Positions 42,825 to 50,957 of a stretch of DNA of 64,000 nt are shown piece after piece (positions within the stretch are counted from its first letter, which is position 1; each line of letters opens with the position of its first letter). The stretch is from Aedoeadaptatus ivorii (GTDB taxonomy: Bacteria > Bacillota > Clostridia > Tissierellales > Peptoniphilaceae). The translations under genes and the position numbers were made by a program. The DNA is taken from assembly GCF_030815095.1 (NCBI RefSeq), contig NZ_JAUSWF010000008.1, positions 1-64,000 of the forward strand, given 5' to 3'. The notes under the pieces were generated by a model. The model saw only the letters and a program-made list of their open reading frames with translations, ran no database searches and was not told the origin of the DNA.

Positions 42825-43442
42825 ATGAACCAAATTCAACGAGGAAAGTCCGTTTATTCCACGAAAAACCTCACCAAGCTCTCGATGCTCGCCGTGGTGG
42901 CGTTTTTATTGATGTATGTAGAGTTTCCGCTGGCCTTTATCGCGCCGCCTTTTATCAAGATCGACCTGTCGGATGTCCCGGCGTTGATCGGCGGCTTTGC
43001 CATGGGCCCGGTGGTGGGAATCACCATCGAGCTGATCAAATGTGTACTCGCCGTCTTCGTGCGCGGCACCGCCACCGGCGGGGTGGGCGAGCTGTCGAAC
43101 TTTATCGTGGGCGCCGTATTCGTCGGCACCTCGGCGGCATTTTATCGTCGGCACAACACCTATAAAGGCGCGGTGGCGGGCCTGTTGGCGGGCGTCGTGG
43201 GTATGACCGCCCTCGCCACCTTGAGCAACTACTTTGTGGTATTCCCGCTCTATGCGAAGATCATGCCCATGGAGGCGATCCTCGAAATGGGCCGCGCCGT
43301 TACGAGCAAGGTACACAGCCTGTGGGACTTGATGGTTTACTGCATCATCCCCTTTAATCTCGTGAAGGGCTGCGTGGTCTCTATCGTAACGCTGCTTCTG
43401 TATAAACGCGTGTCGCCCTTTCTCGGCGGCAAGAGAAAATAA
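42825..43442 (+). CDS. ribU: ECF riboflavin transporter S component RibU
   Basis: 205 residues with about six membrane segments. FPLAFIAPPFIKIDLSDVPALIGGFAMGP and the ELIKCVLAVFVRGT segment are typical of RibU. It binds riboflavin and works with the shared ECF energising module, not encoded in this window. The FMN riboswitch immediately upstream confirms the assignment. No riboflavin synthesis genes are nearby, which fits dependence on uptake. Confidence 0.95.
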   Translation: MNQIQRGKSVYSTKNLTKLSMLAVVAFLLMYVEFPLAFIAPPFIKIDLSDVPALIGGFAMGPVVGITIELIKCVLAVFVRGTATGGVGELSNFIVGAVFVGTSAAFYRRHNTYKGAVAGLLAGVVGMTALATLSNYFVVFPLYAKIMPMEAILEMGRAVTSKVHSLWDLMVYCIIPFNLVKGCVVSIVTLLLYKRVSPFLGGKRK

Positions 43443-43451
43443 AAAAGACAC

Positions 43452-43487
43452 AAAAAAAGGCCGGCTCCTTCGGGAACCGGTTTTTTT
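43452..43487. terminator. Bidirectional terminator
   Basis: An AAAAAAAGG run, CCGGCTCC, loop TTCG, GGAACCGG and T7, between ribU and the convergent ECF gene. Confidence 0.88.
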
Positions 43488-43491
43488 ATGC

Positions 43492-44001
43492 CTATCGGCG
43501 GATGTTTTTCATAACCCGCGTCATGGGCGGAATCAGTACGGCGACGATGACGGCGGAGACGCCGATTTGGATCAGATTGCCGGGAATGGATGCCAAGGGC
43601 ACCAAAAGCGACTTAAACATAATCGATTCGCCGATATAATAGGTCAGCACCTTGACGATAGCCAAGAGCACCATGGCGACGGCATAGCGGTTGATCTTGA
43701 ACTCCTCTTCGTAGAGGCCGCCCAAGATATAGCCCATAATCAGAGCCGAGATCACCGTCATCGGCGCCCATGCCACCCAGCCGCTGGTTACGTCGAACAG
43801 GCCCATGCCCAAGGCGCCGGCGAGCATGCCGACCCGTCTTCCGAAGAAGAGGCAGGCCAAGAAGAAGGGGACATTCCCCAAGTGGATCAACCCTCCGTCG
43901 GGTGCGAAGGGCAGTTGGATTTTCACGAGCCAGGTAAATATGTATACCAATGCGATAAACAGTGCGGTAAAAACCAGCTCGCGCACGTCATACTTTTTCA
44001 C
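43492..44001 (-). CDS. ECF transporter S component (DUF1393-type), second copy
   Basis: 169 residues, five to six membrane segments. It has the same family pattern as the protein at 283-807: GGLIHLGNVPFFLACLFFG, then a GLFDVTSGWVAWAPMTVIS segment. The vitamin or precursor is unknown. GGAGG precedes the ATG. It stands alone on the minus strand, convergent with ribU; no riboswitch was recognised upstream. Confidence 0.83.
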   Translation of the reverse strand: MKKYDVRELVFTALFIALVYIFTWLVKIQLPFAPDGGLIHLGNVPFFLACLFFGRRVGMLAGALGMGLFDVTSGWVAWAPMTVISALIMGYILGGLYEEEFKINRYAVAMVLLAIVKVLTYYIGESIMFKSLLVPLASIPGNLIQIGVSAVIVAVLIPPMTRVMKNIRR

Positions 44002-44166
44002 TTTACACCTCCATTACACGTATTAGTATACACGGTATCGCAAAAGAAACAAGACTTTGTTTCCTTTTGTGAAAACTTTTTCAAAAACAACTATTTTTTA
44101 TCAGATTTATGGAAATGCGAACATAGAGGGAAAAATAGAAGGGGCGGGGAAACGAGAAAAATTGTT

Positions 44167-44195
44167 TTGCGAAACGATTTTCGCATTGCTATAAT
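44167..44195 (+). promoter_or_regulatory. Promoter with internal operator, rhodanese gene
   Basis: TTGCGA (44167-44172), a 17-base spacer and a perfect TATAAT (44190-44195). TGCGAAA, CGAT, TTTCGCA (44168-44185) is a perfect 7-bp inverted repeat overlapping the -35 and spacer, a natural repressor site. Confidence 0.65.
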
Positions 44196-44214
44196 TATAT
44201 AAGGAGGTACAAAT

Positions 44215-44748
44215 ATGAAACATTTAAAACTGATCGCCGTTGCCGTGCTGTCCTTCGCCCTCTTGGCGGGTTGTAGCGCCGGCGGCGCAAAGGAAGGGGC
44301 CGCTGCCGATCGTCCCGGTTCCGCAAGAGACGGAAACGAAGTGACCATCGAATCCGCTTCCATGAAGTTGGTAAAGGCGGTCGAAGAAGGCCAATACGAA
44401 TTGATCTCTACCGAAGACTTAAAGGGCAAGATCGACGCCAAGGAAGACATGGTTATCGTCGATACCATGCCGGAAAAATCCTTTAAGAAAAACCGCATCC
44501 CCGGCGCGGTAAACGCCGAGTTGCCGGTCAAGATGGAAGAGGTGACCCCCGAGCAAAAGGAAGCCTTTATCCAAGCGCTGGGCACCGACAAAGCAAAGAC
44601 CATCGTGCTCTACTGCGGCTTTGTAGACTGTGAGCGTTCCCACGTAGGCGCCATGATCGCCAAAGAAGAAGGATTCACCAATGTGCTCCGCCAACCGGGC
44701 GGAATCGGCGCTTGGTTGGATGCCGAATATCCGGTAGAAAGCGACTGA
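44215..44748 (+). CDS. Rhodanese-domain lipoprotein
   Basis: 177 residues. A lipoprotein signal peptide ends in the lipobox LLAGC, with lipidation at Cys21 or so, then a Gly/Ala-rich spacer and a single rhodanese domain from about residue 60. The active loop is YCGFVDCERSHVG, with the catalytic Cys at its start and a second Cys five residues on, a form seen in exported rhodaneses. The likely role is sulfur transfer or persulfide handling at the outer face of the membrane. AAGGAGG precedes the ATG. The palindrome in its promoter points to a dedicated repressor. Confidence 0.85.
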   Translation: MKHLKLIAVAVLSFALLAGCSAGGAKEGAAADRPGSARDGNEVTIESASMKLVKAVEEGQYELISTEDLKGKIDAKEDMVIVDTMPEKSFKKNRIPGAVNAELPVKMEEVTPEQKEAFIQALGTDKAKTIVLYCGFVDCERSHVGAMIAKEEGFTNVLRQPGGIGAWLDAEYPVESD

Positions 44749-44758
44749 TCGCGGATGT

Positions 44759-44800
44759 AAAAAAGGATCGAAGAGAATTTCTCTTCGATCCTTTTCTTTT
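44759..44800. terminator. Bidirectional terminator
   Basis: A 16-bp perfect stem, AAAAGGATCGAAGAGA with its complement, loop ATT, between the rhodanese gene and folA. Confidence 0.92.
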
Positions 44801-45267
44801 TATCGATCTTTGCGTACCCAGTGTTCCTCGATCGCGCCCTCTGCGATGAGCGTCGCACTCGACAGTACGAAGTCGGCCGCGAGATCGGGCATTTTGACCT
44901 CGCCGCCGGTGTGTCTGTCGACGCGGGTGATATAGGCTTCTTCGATGCGATCGTAGAGGCGCCGTACGGTGGCGGCTCCGCCGACCAGAAAGACGGGGCG
45001 GTCCGCATAGGCGGCGAGATGTGCATCGAGCTCCGATTCGCTCGAAAAATAGTGCACCTCGTCGCTTTCTACGCCCGCGCTACGGCTCATTACCAGGCTG
45101 ATTCTGCCGGAGAGGGCGCCGGTGTTTTCGAAGGTCTTTCGGCCCATAACGAGCACGCCGCCGGCGGTGCGCGCCTTGAAGCGCGCCAGGTCTTCGGGGA
45201 TAAAGAGGATCTGCTTGCCGTCCTTTGCGATGGCGCCGTCTTTGTCGGCGAGGAGAAGAAGGATCAT
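44800..45267 (-). CDS. folA: Dihydrofolate reductase
   Basis: 155 residues. DHFR hallmarks are present though diverged: an N-terminal MILLLLADKDGAIA strand, IPEDLARFKARTAGG, GGVLVMGRKTFE and the nucleotide-binding FLVGGAATV. The usual tryptophan before the P-x-D-L segment (LPW) is replaced in QILFIPEDL. It reduces dihydrofolate for one-carbon reactions, including those of PurN and PurH. It overlaps the preceding GNAT-fusion gene by 4 bases, so the two are co-translated. thyA is not in the window. Confidence 0.82.
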   Translation of the reverse strand: MILLLLADKDGAIAKDGKQILFIPEDLARFKARTAGGVLVMGRKTFENTGALSGRISLVMSRSAGVESDEVHYFSSESELDAHLAAYADRPVFLVGGAATVRRLYDRIEEAYITRVDRHTGGEVKMPDLAADFVLSSATLIAEGAIEEHWVRKDR

Positions 45268-46475
45268 CGCAGCGTCTCGATGGGCGCGGAACGCTCGGCG
45301 GGGTGGTAGCGTCGCAATTCTTTTCTGGCCCGGTCGGGCGTCTCGGTAAAGATTCTGAGTTCGCCCACATCCCCTGCGTGGCGAATGCGGTTGTTCGCGA
45401 TCAGATCGAGCCGCAGCGCCTCCGCCATCAGATCAAAGACATCGACCGCGAAAAGCGTGCGTTCCAGTTTGCGGGCGAGAAAAGTCCGAATGGCATCGGC
45501 GCGCGTGGAGAGCAGGGAATCGACGATGACGACGGCGTCGAACTCCTCTTCTTGTAAGGCTTCGGCGTGTACGGTGAGGGTCTCGTAAAAAGCGGCATCG
45601 GGACTTTCATCGGGGCAGATGCCCTCGGTGGGAAGGAGCATTTGTACGCTCGAGAGGGAAGGGTTTTGTGCTTCGAACGCCGCCTCATAGGCGCGGCCCT
45701 TGAGTTCCTCTTCGGTTCCGAGGAGCAATACTCGCTTGTTGCGACTTGTGCGGTCCGCCGCCCGGGCCGCCGCTTTCGGCAGATCCAGGTCGCGAATGCC
45801 GTAGAAGCGGCGATCGCCGGCGAGCTCGGGGGCGAGCATCGCATACTTCGTCGCCTCGACACCGGCGCGTTCGGCCACGGAAAGCCACATGGCATCCACT
45901 TCGGGCAAATCGAGCACGAAGAGGTGCTCCTTGGGGAAGCGGTTGCGGAGGACGGGTAAGAGGGAAAAGCCCCGGGTCTTTGTGGTGATATAGAGCAGGG
46001 GCTTTTCCTGGCGGGGATCATAGAAGGGCGCGGCGCCGCGGGTGTTCTTTGCGGCGACCTTCGAAAACTCGATCTGCAGCAGGTCGTCTTCGCTGCGGTG
46101 CTTGTTTTCGGGAAGGTAGCCCGCCGCCTTGAAGAAGGGGCGCAGAGAAAGCGGTGCGGAAGCGGTGATCCGCGTGCCCGGCGCCTCGAGTCGCTCGATC
46201 GTAGAAAGAAGCGCGGTACCGAGCCCCTCTCTGCGGTGGTTTTCTTGTATGAGCACTTCATGAATGCAAAGCGCGTCCGCATCCGCTTCTGTAACGGCGA
46301 TGCCGATCAGCGCCTCTTCGTTATAGAGGCCGTAGAGGGTGCGGTCCCGATCGAGGCTTTTTCTCGCCGCATCCAGTCTCAGACCGCGGGGCCGGTAGAG
46401 AATGTGATCTCTGAGTTCTGCGGCTTCCCCATATGCGTGCGTCCCGTAGGGGACGGTTTTTACATAAATCGTCAT
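45264..46475 (-). CDS. GNAT acetyltransferase fused to a racemase-like domain
   Basis: 403 residues. The first 150 are a GNAT domain with a YGLYNEEALIGIAVT strand and the acetyl-CoA loop QENHRREGLGTALL. The last 250 show segments like those of glutamate racemase: a TTKTRGFSLLPVLRNRFPKE start, VLLLGTEEELKGRAYEAAF as in the MurI LIGT-x-x-T-x-x-S-x-x-Y region, then MLLPTEG. The MurI cysteines are missing, so racemase activity is not expected. The domain call for this half is tentative. GGGAGGA precedes the ATG. It heads the unit with folA. Confidence 0.6.
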   Translation of the reverse strand: MTIYVKTVPYGTHAYGEAAELRDHILYRPRGLRLDAARKSLDRDRTLYGLYNEEALIGIAVTEADADALCIHEVLIQENHRREGLGTALLSTIERLEAPGTRITASAPLSLRPFFKAAGYLPENKHRSEDDLLQIEFSKVAAKNTRGAAPFYDPRQEKPLLYITTKTRGFSLLPVLRNRFPKEHLFVLDLPEVDAMWLSVAERAGVEATKYAMLAPELAGDRRFYGIRDLDLPKAAARAADRTSRNKRVLLLGTEEELKGRAYEAAFEAQNPSLSSVQMLLPTEGICPDESPDAAFYETLTVHAEALQEEEFDAVVIVDSLLSTRADAIRTFLARKLERTLFAVDVFDLMAEALRLDLIANNRIRHAGDVGELRIFTETPDRARKELRRYHPAERSAPIETLR

Positions 46476-46513
46476 GATGTCCTCCCGTCTTCTGTGCCCG
46501 CAGGCGTCCTATA

Positions 46514-47170
46514 TCAGTCGTCGGTGGCGGTGCGGCCCACTTCCGTATAGTGGTAGGTCCAGTGGGTGTTTTCGAGGAAGTCCTTTAATTCCTCGGTCTT
46601 TTTTTCCCGAAAGAGTTCGGTAATATGGGCGTGTTGCTCATTGGTATCGTGCAGGAGCTTTTGCAATTCGGTGTTTTCGCCGAGTCCGTGACCCTGGCGG
46701 ATAAACCGGCGCTGCAGGCGGTCGATGGTGTGGATCAAGGTCTCGTTGTCGGTCTTTGCGATATAGGTATCGTGGAAGCGCTCCTGCAGGACAAAGTACT
46801 CATCGAATTGAAAACGGTCGATGTGAAAATTCATCAATTCCACCAGATCGTCCATGGTCTTTAAGTCCTCTTCGCTCAAGCGGTTCATGGAAAGCTCCGC
46901 CGCCAGCGCATCGAGGGGAGCGAGGATGCGGTAAATGTCCTCGCCTTCTTTTTTGGTCAAGGGCTTCACCCGAAAGCCGCGACGGGGCGCCGAGTCCAAA
47001 AACCCGTCCGCCGCCAACTGAATTAGTGCTTCGCGAACGGGCGTCCGAGAGATATTTAATTGCTGGCAGATGTCCTGCTCGTTCACCTTCTCGTTGGAAT
47101 TGAGTTTGCCCAGGCGGATTTGCTCCGCAATAAAGTTATACACGTGATCTTTTAAGGATAAAAATTCCAT
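46514..47170 (-). CDS. GntR-family (FadR subfamily) transcriptional regulator
   Basis: 218 residues. The N-terminal winged helix has SLKDHVYNFIAEQIRLGKL, NEQDICQQLNISRTPVREALI and FRVKPLTKKE. The C-terminal helical FCD-type effector domain has a metal-site-like pattern (DIYRILAPLDALAAEL, ERFHDTYIAKTDN, HAHITEL). I chose the ATG at 47170, with AAGGAGG upstream, over 47230. The effector is unknown. Its 5' region carries a palindrome that could serve for autoregulation. The nearest divergent gene is an alpha/beta hydrolase. Confidence 0.88.
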   Translation of the reverse strand: MEFLSLKDHVYNFIAEQIRLGKLNSNEKVNEQDICQQLNISRTPVREALIQLAADGFLDSAPRRGFRVKPLTKKEGEDIYRILAPLDALAAELSMNRLSEEDLKTMDDLVELMNFHIDRFQFDEYFVLQERFHDTYIAKTDNETLIHTIDRLQRRFIRQGHGLGENTELQKLLHDTNEQHAHITELFREKKTEELKDFLENTHWTYHYTEVGRTATDD

Positions 47171-47197
47171 TTTTTCAGCCTCCTCCTTGCCGGATAC

Positions 47198-47209
47198 ATT
47201 GAATACAAT
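47198..47209. promoter_or_regulatory. Candidate GntR operator
   Basis: ATTGAATACAAT, a near-palindrome with ATTG/CAAT arms, 28 bases upstream of the GntR start and close to a TATGAT on the same strand. Assigned by position only. Confidence 0.35.
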
Positions 47210-47343
47210 CATATCATTCGAAAAAAACAATGTCTACATTTTCTACCGAGACGCGTTTTCGAAAGAGAGGCGACCTCGGAAAACGGGATCGGAGGTTCTC
47301 GAGGGGCGTTGCTATGGTATAATGAGGATTCGAGGAGGAGTAC

Positions 47344-48114
47344 ATGGAGAAAGAGCATATACGCATCGCAGGGAAGAATATTGCGGTATACGATACAAAA
47401 GAGGGAGACGAATTTGCGATCGTCCTACACGGCTGGGGGGCGAATGTCGAGTCGGTGATGCCGATCGTCAACTGTCTAAAGGACAAATTCCGGGTCATCG
47501 CCTACGACAGCTACGGCCACGGCGTAAGCGACGAGCCCGATTCGGTGATCGGCGGCGCGGAATACGCCGCGCTTTTGGAGGCGATTTTTGCGCACTATGG
47601 CATTGCGCGGGCGCATTGTATCGGACACTCCTTCGGCGGAAAGACCCTGACCGAATTCGCCGCCACCCGCCCCGAGCGGGTGGACAAGCTGGTGTTGATC
47701 GATGCCTCGGGGGTCCTACCCAAGCGCAAGGCTTCCTATTACTACAAGGTATACAGTTTTAAGCTGTTGCGTTTTCTCTATGAGAAGCTCTTTTTTTGGC
47801 AGGATCGGGAGACGGTGCTCGAGAAGTTTTACCGCAAATTCGGATCCGACGACTATCAGGCCGCCCAAGGGATTATGCGCAAGGTCTTTGTCAAGGTGGT
47901 GAACGAATCCACCGAATCGTTCTTTCCCGCGATTTCGGCCCCGACGCTTTTGATCTGGGGCGAAGACGACGACGCCACGCCCCTGTATATGGCGCGCGTC
48001 TTCGAAGAGAAGATTCCCGAAGCGGGACTTGTGGTCTTGCCGGGGGGCCATTACAGTTACTTAGATGCGTACGGCCAATTCTGTGCCGTACTCGACGCAT
48101 TTTTTAAGGAGTAA
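47344..48114 (+). CDS. Alpha/beta-hydrolase
   Basis: 256 residues. It has the alpha/beta-hydrolase landmarks: the oxyanion loop FAIVLHGWGANVE, nucleophile GHSFGGKT, WGEDDDATP with the acid, and GGHYSYLD with the catalytic histidine. No signal peptide. The substrate is not evident. It starts with GAGGAGT upstream and ends 2 bases before a MurF-like gene, which with ddl makes a cell-wall-related cluster; it may act on a wall precursor or lipid, but that is inference. Confidence 0.87.
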   Translation: MEKEHIRIAGKNIAVYDTKEGDEFAIVLHGWGANVESVMPIVNCLKDKFRVIAYDSYGHGVSDEPDSVIGGAEYAALLEAIFAHYGIARAHCIGHSFGGKTLTEFAATRPERVDKLVLIDASGVLPKRKASYYYKVYSFKLLRFLYEKLFFWQDRETVLEKFYRKFGSDDYQAAQGIMRKVFVKVVNESTESFFPAISAPTLLIWGEDDDATPLYMARVFEEKIPEAGLVVLPGGHYSYLDAYGQFCAVLDAFFKE

Positions 48115-48116
48115 AA

Positions 48117-49661
48117 ATGGAAATCTTACAAGCATCGAATTTGCTGCCGCTGGTGATCGTCTATGCGCTGCTCGCGGCGATTACGTATTTTTTGGCGAGG
48201 CGGCGGGCGGAATACCCCCTGCATATGCTGCAGCTGTCGGGGTACGAGGAGTCGGAATTTCTTCGCTGGATCGGCGAACACAAAGACCGCATCACAAAAC
48301 TCGTCTACACCAAGACCTCCGAAAAGACGCCGCTGGTAATGACCGACCGGGCAAAGCGCCTGTTCGCCGTACACCGCCGTCTGACGGGTCTGTTTTTGGT
48401 GGCGGTTTTTTGCCTCGCCTTTCTCTTTAGCGGAAGGCTCTTGCTCTCCGCGATTCTCTTGGCGGCGGGGCTCTTTGCGGTCTACTACTTTCAATATAAG
48501 ATCCTGATTCTCGCCAACCGCATCAATTACCCCCGGGAGATGGAGATCAATCGCGGGTTTTTCGTGGCGGCGCAAAAAAAGATTCGAGCATTGAAGGGAA
48601 AGGGGCTCAATGTCGTCGGCATCACCGGAAGCTTCGGCAAGACCTCGACGAAGTTTATCACCTCGACCGTATTGGAAGATGCCTTTCGGGTGCAGAACAC
48701 GCCGTCTTCATACAATACGCCCATGGGCCTTTCGAAGGTGATCAACAACGAATTGGACGAATCGGACGAAATCTTTTTGGCGGAGCTCGGCGCCAAGGTG
48801 CCGGGAGAAATCCGCGAAGTAGCGGAGTTGGTGCAGCCGTCCATCGGCATTATTACCGCCATCGGGCCCACCCATATGCATCTGTTTAAGACCATCGAAA
48901 ACATTCAAAAGACCAAATACGAACTGATCGAGTGTTTGGACGAGAAGGGCATCGCGATCTTTAACTACGACAACGACTACGTCAAACCCCTGGCGGATCA
49001 GACGAAAAAGCGCACCATTCGCTACGGCATGGAACACATCGAGGCGTTGGACGTATACGCGAAGGACATCTCGGTCTTTGAGCGGGGCAGTCGCTTCACC
49101 CTCGGCTTTCGAGGCGGCCGGGAGGCGGCGGTAGAGACCAAGCTGCTGGGGCGGCACAATATCTCCAATCTTTTGGCGGCGGCATCGGTAGGGTATGTGC
49201 TGGGCATGGATCCCGAGGCGGTGGCAAAGGGCATCGCGCGGGTGGAACCCGTGGAGCACCGGCTCAATATCGTCGACAGCCCCACCGGGGTGATTGTAAT
49301 CGACGACGCCTTTAACTCGAATCCCGTGGGCGCCCGGGCGGCGCTCGACGTGTTGGGACAGTTCGAAGGCGGAAAAAAGATCATCGTCACCCCGGGCATG
49401 GTGGAACTGGGCGATATGGAAGACGAGGAGAACTACAAGCTGGGCGAGGAGATCGCCCGGGTGGCGGATTACGCCATTCTCGTGGGCGAAAAGCGTACGG
49501 CCCCCATTCAAAAGGGCCTGCTCGCCGGCGGATTTTCGAAGGACCGCATGATCGTGCGAAACAGCTTAGAGGAGGCGACGGCTTCTCTCGCCAAGATCAC
49601 CGCGCGGGGCGATGTGGTGCTCTTCGAAAACGACCTGCCCGATAGTTACGACGAAGAATAA
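48117..49661 (+). CDS. MurF-like Mur ligase with N-terminal membrane segments
   Basis: 514 residues. An N-terminal membrane helix (LLPLVIVYALLAAITYFLA) and two more around 95-145 precede the ligase. The ATP-binding loop is VVGITGSFGKTSTK near 165-180. The central part has LSKVINNEL, ELGAKVPGEI and IGIITAIGPTHMHLF; the C-terminal part has LLGRHNISNLLAAA and DDAFNSNPVGARAAL, all MurF-like. It lies upstream of ddl, which supplies D-Ala-D-Ala, so it probably adds that dipeptide to the UDP-muramyl tripeptide. Standard MurF has no membrane part; this longer form may be membrane-tethered or have a different substrate. It lies 2 bases from the hydrolase gene. Confidence 0.82.
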   Translation: MEILQASNLLPLVIVYALLAAITYFLARRRAEYPLHMLQLSGYEESEFLRWIGEHKDRITKLVYTKTSEKTPLVMTDRAKRLFAVHRRLTGLFLVAVFCLAFLFSGRLLLSAILLAAGLFAVYYFQYKILILANRINYPREMEINRGFFVAAQKKIRALKGKGLNVVGITGSFGKTSTKFITSTVLEDAFRVQNTPSSYNTPMGLSKVINNELDESDEIFLAELGAKVPGEIREVAELVQPSIGIITAIGPTHMHLFKTIENIQKTKYELIECLDEKGIAIFNYDNDYVKPLADQTKKRTIRYGMEHIEALDVYAKDISVFERGSRFTLGFRGGREAAVETKLLGRHNISNLLAAASVGYVLGMDPEAVAKGIARVEPVEHRLNIVDSPTGVIVIDDAFNSNPVGARAALDVLGQFEGGKKIIVTPGMVELGDMEDEENYKLGEEIARVADYAILVGEKRTAPIQKGLLAGGFSKDRMIVRNSLEEATASLAKITARGDVVLFENDLPDSYDEE

Positions 49662-49664
49662 GAG

Positions 49665-49692
49665 GGGGCGAACGACGGGTTCGCCCTTTTTT
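49665..49692 (+). terminator. Terminator after the MurF-like gene
   Basis: A GGGCGAAC/GTTCGCCC stem, loop GACGG and a T6 run. Confidence 0.85.
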
Positions 49693-49772
49693 CGCGGGGT
49701 TTTATCCGATTCTTTGACGGATACAGGGCCGCGCTGTGATAAAATAGGGAGATATTGAACAGGAGGAATAGT

Positions 49773-50948
49773 ATGAAAAATATAGCGGTGTTTTTCGGCG
49801 GTCGCAGCGTCGAGCACGAAGTGAGCGTCATTACCGGCATGCAGGTAATCGAAAACCTGGACAAGAGCCAATACAAGGCCATTCCGGTCTATATCACCAA
49901 AGAAGGAAAGTTTTTGGGCGGCGAAGTGCTCGCGGATTTTAAGACCTTTAAGAGCGGCGACTTTTCCGAGACCGAGGAAGTCTATTTTAAGGCGGATCCG
50001 TCGGACAATCGGCTCTACACCATGCGCGAAGAAAAGGGAGGCCTCTTTTCCAAAGGCGGCGTGCGCGAGGCGGTCTTTGCCGAGGTGCATATGGCCTTTG
50101 TAGCACTCCACGGCACCTTCGGCGAGGACGGCTCGATTCAGGGATTTTTCGACACGCTGAATATCCCCTATATCGGCTGCTCGACGCTGAGCGCCGCGGT
50201 GGGGATGGACAAAAAGATGATGAAAGACGTATTTATCGCCCATGGCCTGCCGGTCCTCGAAGCCGAGTGCTTTTTCCGCGGCGAGTGGGAAGAAGCACGG
50301 GAGCAGGTAGAAGAGAAGATCGCTGCGCTGGGGTACCCCGTATTCGTAAAGCCCGCCAATCTCGGCTCTTCCATCGGAATCACCAAGGTCAAAGAAGCGG
50401 CGGAGCTCGCCGATGCCATGGAACTCGCCTGTTCCTACGACCGCAAAATCCTCGTAGAAAAGGCGGCGGAAAACCCTCGCGAGATCAACTGCGCCGTCTT
50501 GGGGTACGGCAAAGACGTGAAGACCAGCGCCTTGGAAGAACCCATGGGCTGGAAGGAACTCTTGACCTTCGAGGACAAATACGTATCGGGCAATAAAAAA
50601 GGACCCGCCGCCAAGGGCGAAAACCCCCGAAACTGTCCGGCGCCGGTGGACGATGCCCTAAAGGCGGAGATCGAGTCTTTGGCCGCCCGCGCCTTTATGG
50701 CGATCGATGCCTGCGGCACCGCGCGCATTGATTTTCTGGTTACGGAATCGGGTACATTTGTCAATGAAATCAACACCCTTCCCGGTTCGATGGGCTTTTA
50801 TCTCTGGGAACCCGTGGGGATTTCCTTTACGGAACTCCTAAACGAGGTCATCGCCCTGGGAGAGTGGCGTTTTGCGGACAAAAACCGCAATATGTATGTC
50901 TACGACGCCCATCTCTTCGAAAAAACCGGGTACGGAAGCAAGCTTTAA
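49773..50948 (+). CDS. ddl: D-alanine-D-alanine ligase
   Basis: 391 residues. It has the Ddl signatures FFGGRSVEHEVSVITG at the N-terminus, ALHGTFGEDGSIQG, the ATP-grasp FVKPANLGSSIGITK, RIDFLV and the NEINTLPGSMGFYLWEP loop. It joins two D-alanines in the cytosol. The ATG at 49773 has AGGAGG; the frame is open six residues further. A possible promoter (TTGACG at 49714, GATAAA at 49738) lies after the preceding terminator. It is followed by rnr 9 bases on. Confidence 0.95.
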   Translation: MKNIAVFFGGRSVEHEVSVITGMQVIENLDKSQYKAIPVYITKEGKFLGGEVLADFKTFKSGDFSETEEVYFKADPSDNRLYTMREEKGGLFSKGGVREAVFAEVHMAFVALHGTFGEDGSIQGFFDTLNIPYIGCSTLSAAVGMDKKMMKDVFIAHGLPVLEAECFFRGEWEEAREQVEEKIAALGYPVFVKPANLGSSIGITKVKEAAELADAMELACSYDRKILVEKAAENPREINCAVLGYGKDVKTSALEEPMGWKELLTFEDKYVSGNKKGPAAKGENPRNCPAPVDDALKAEIESLAARAFMAIDACGTARIDFLVTESGTFVNEINTLPGSMGFYLWEPVGISFTELLNEVIALGEWRFADKNRNMYVYDAHLFEKTGYGSKL

Positions 50949-50957
50949 GGAGGCAGT

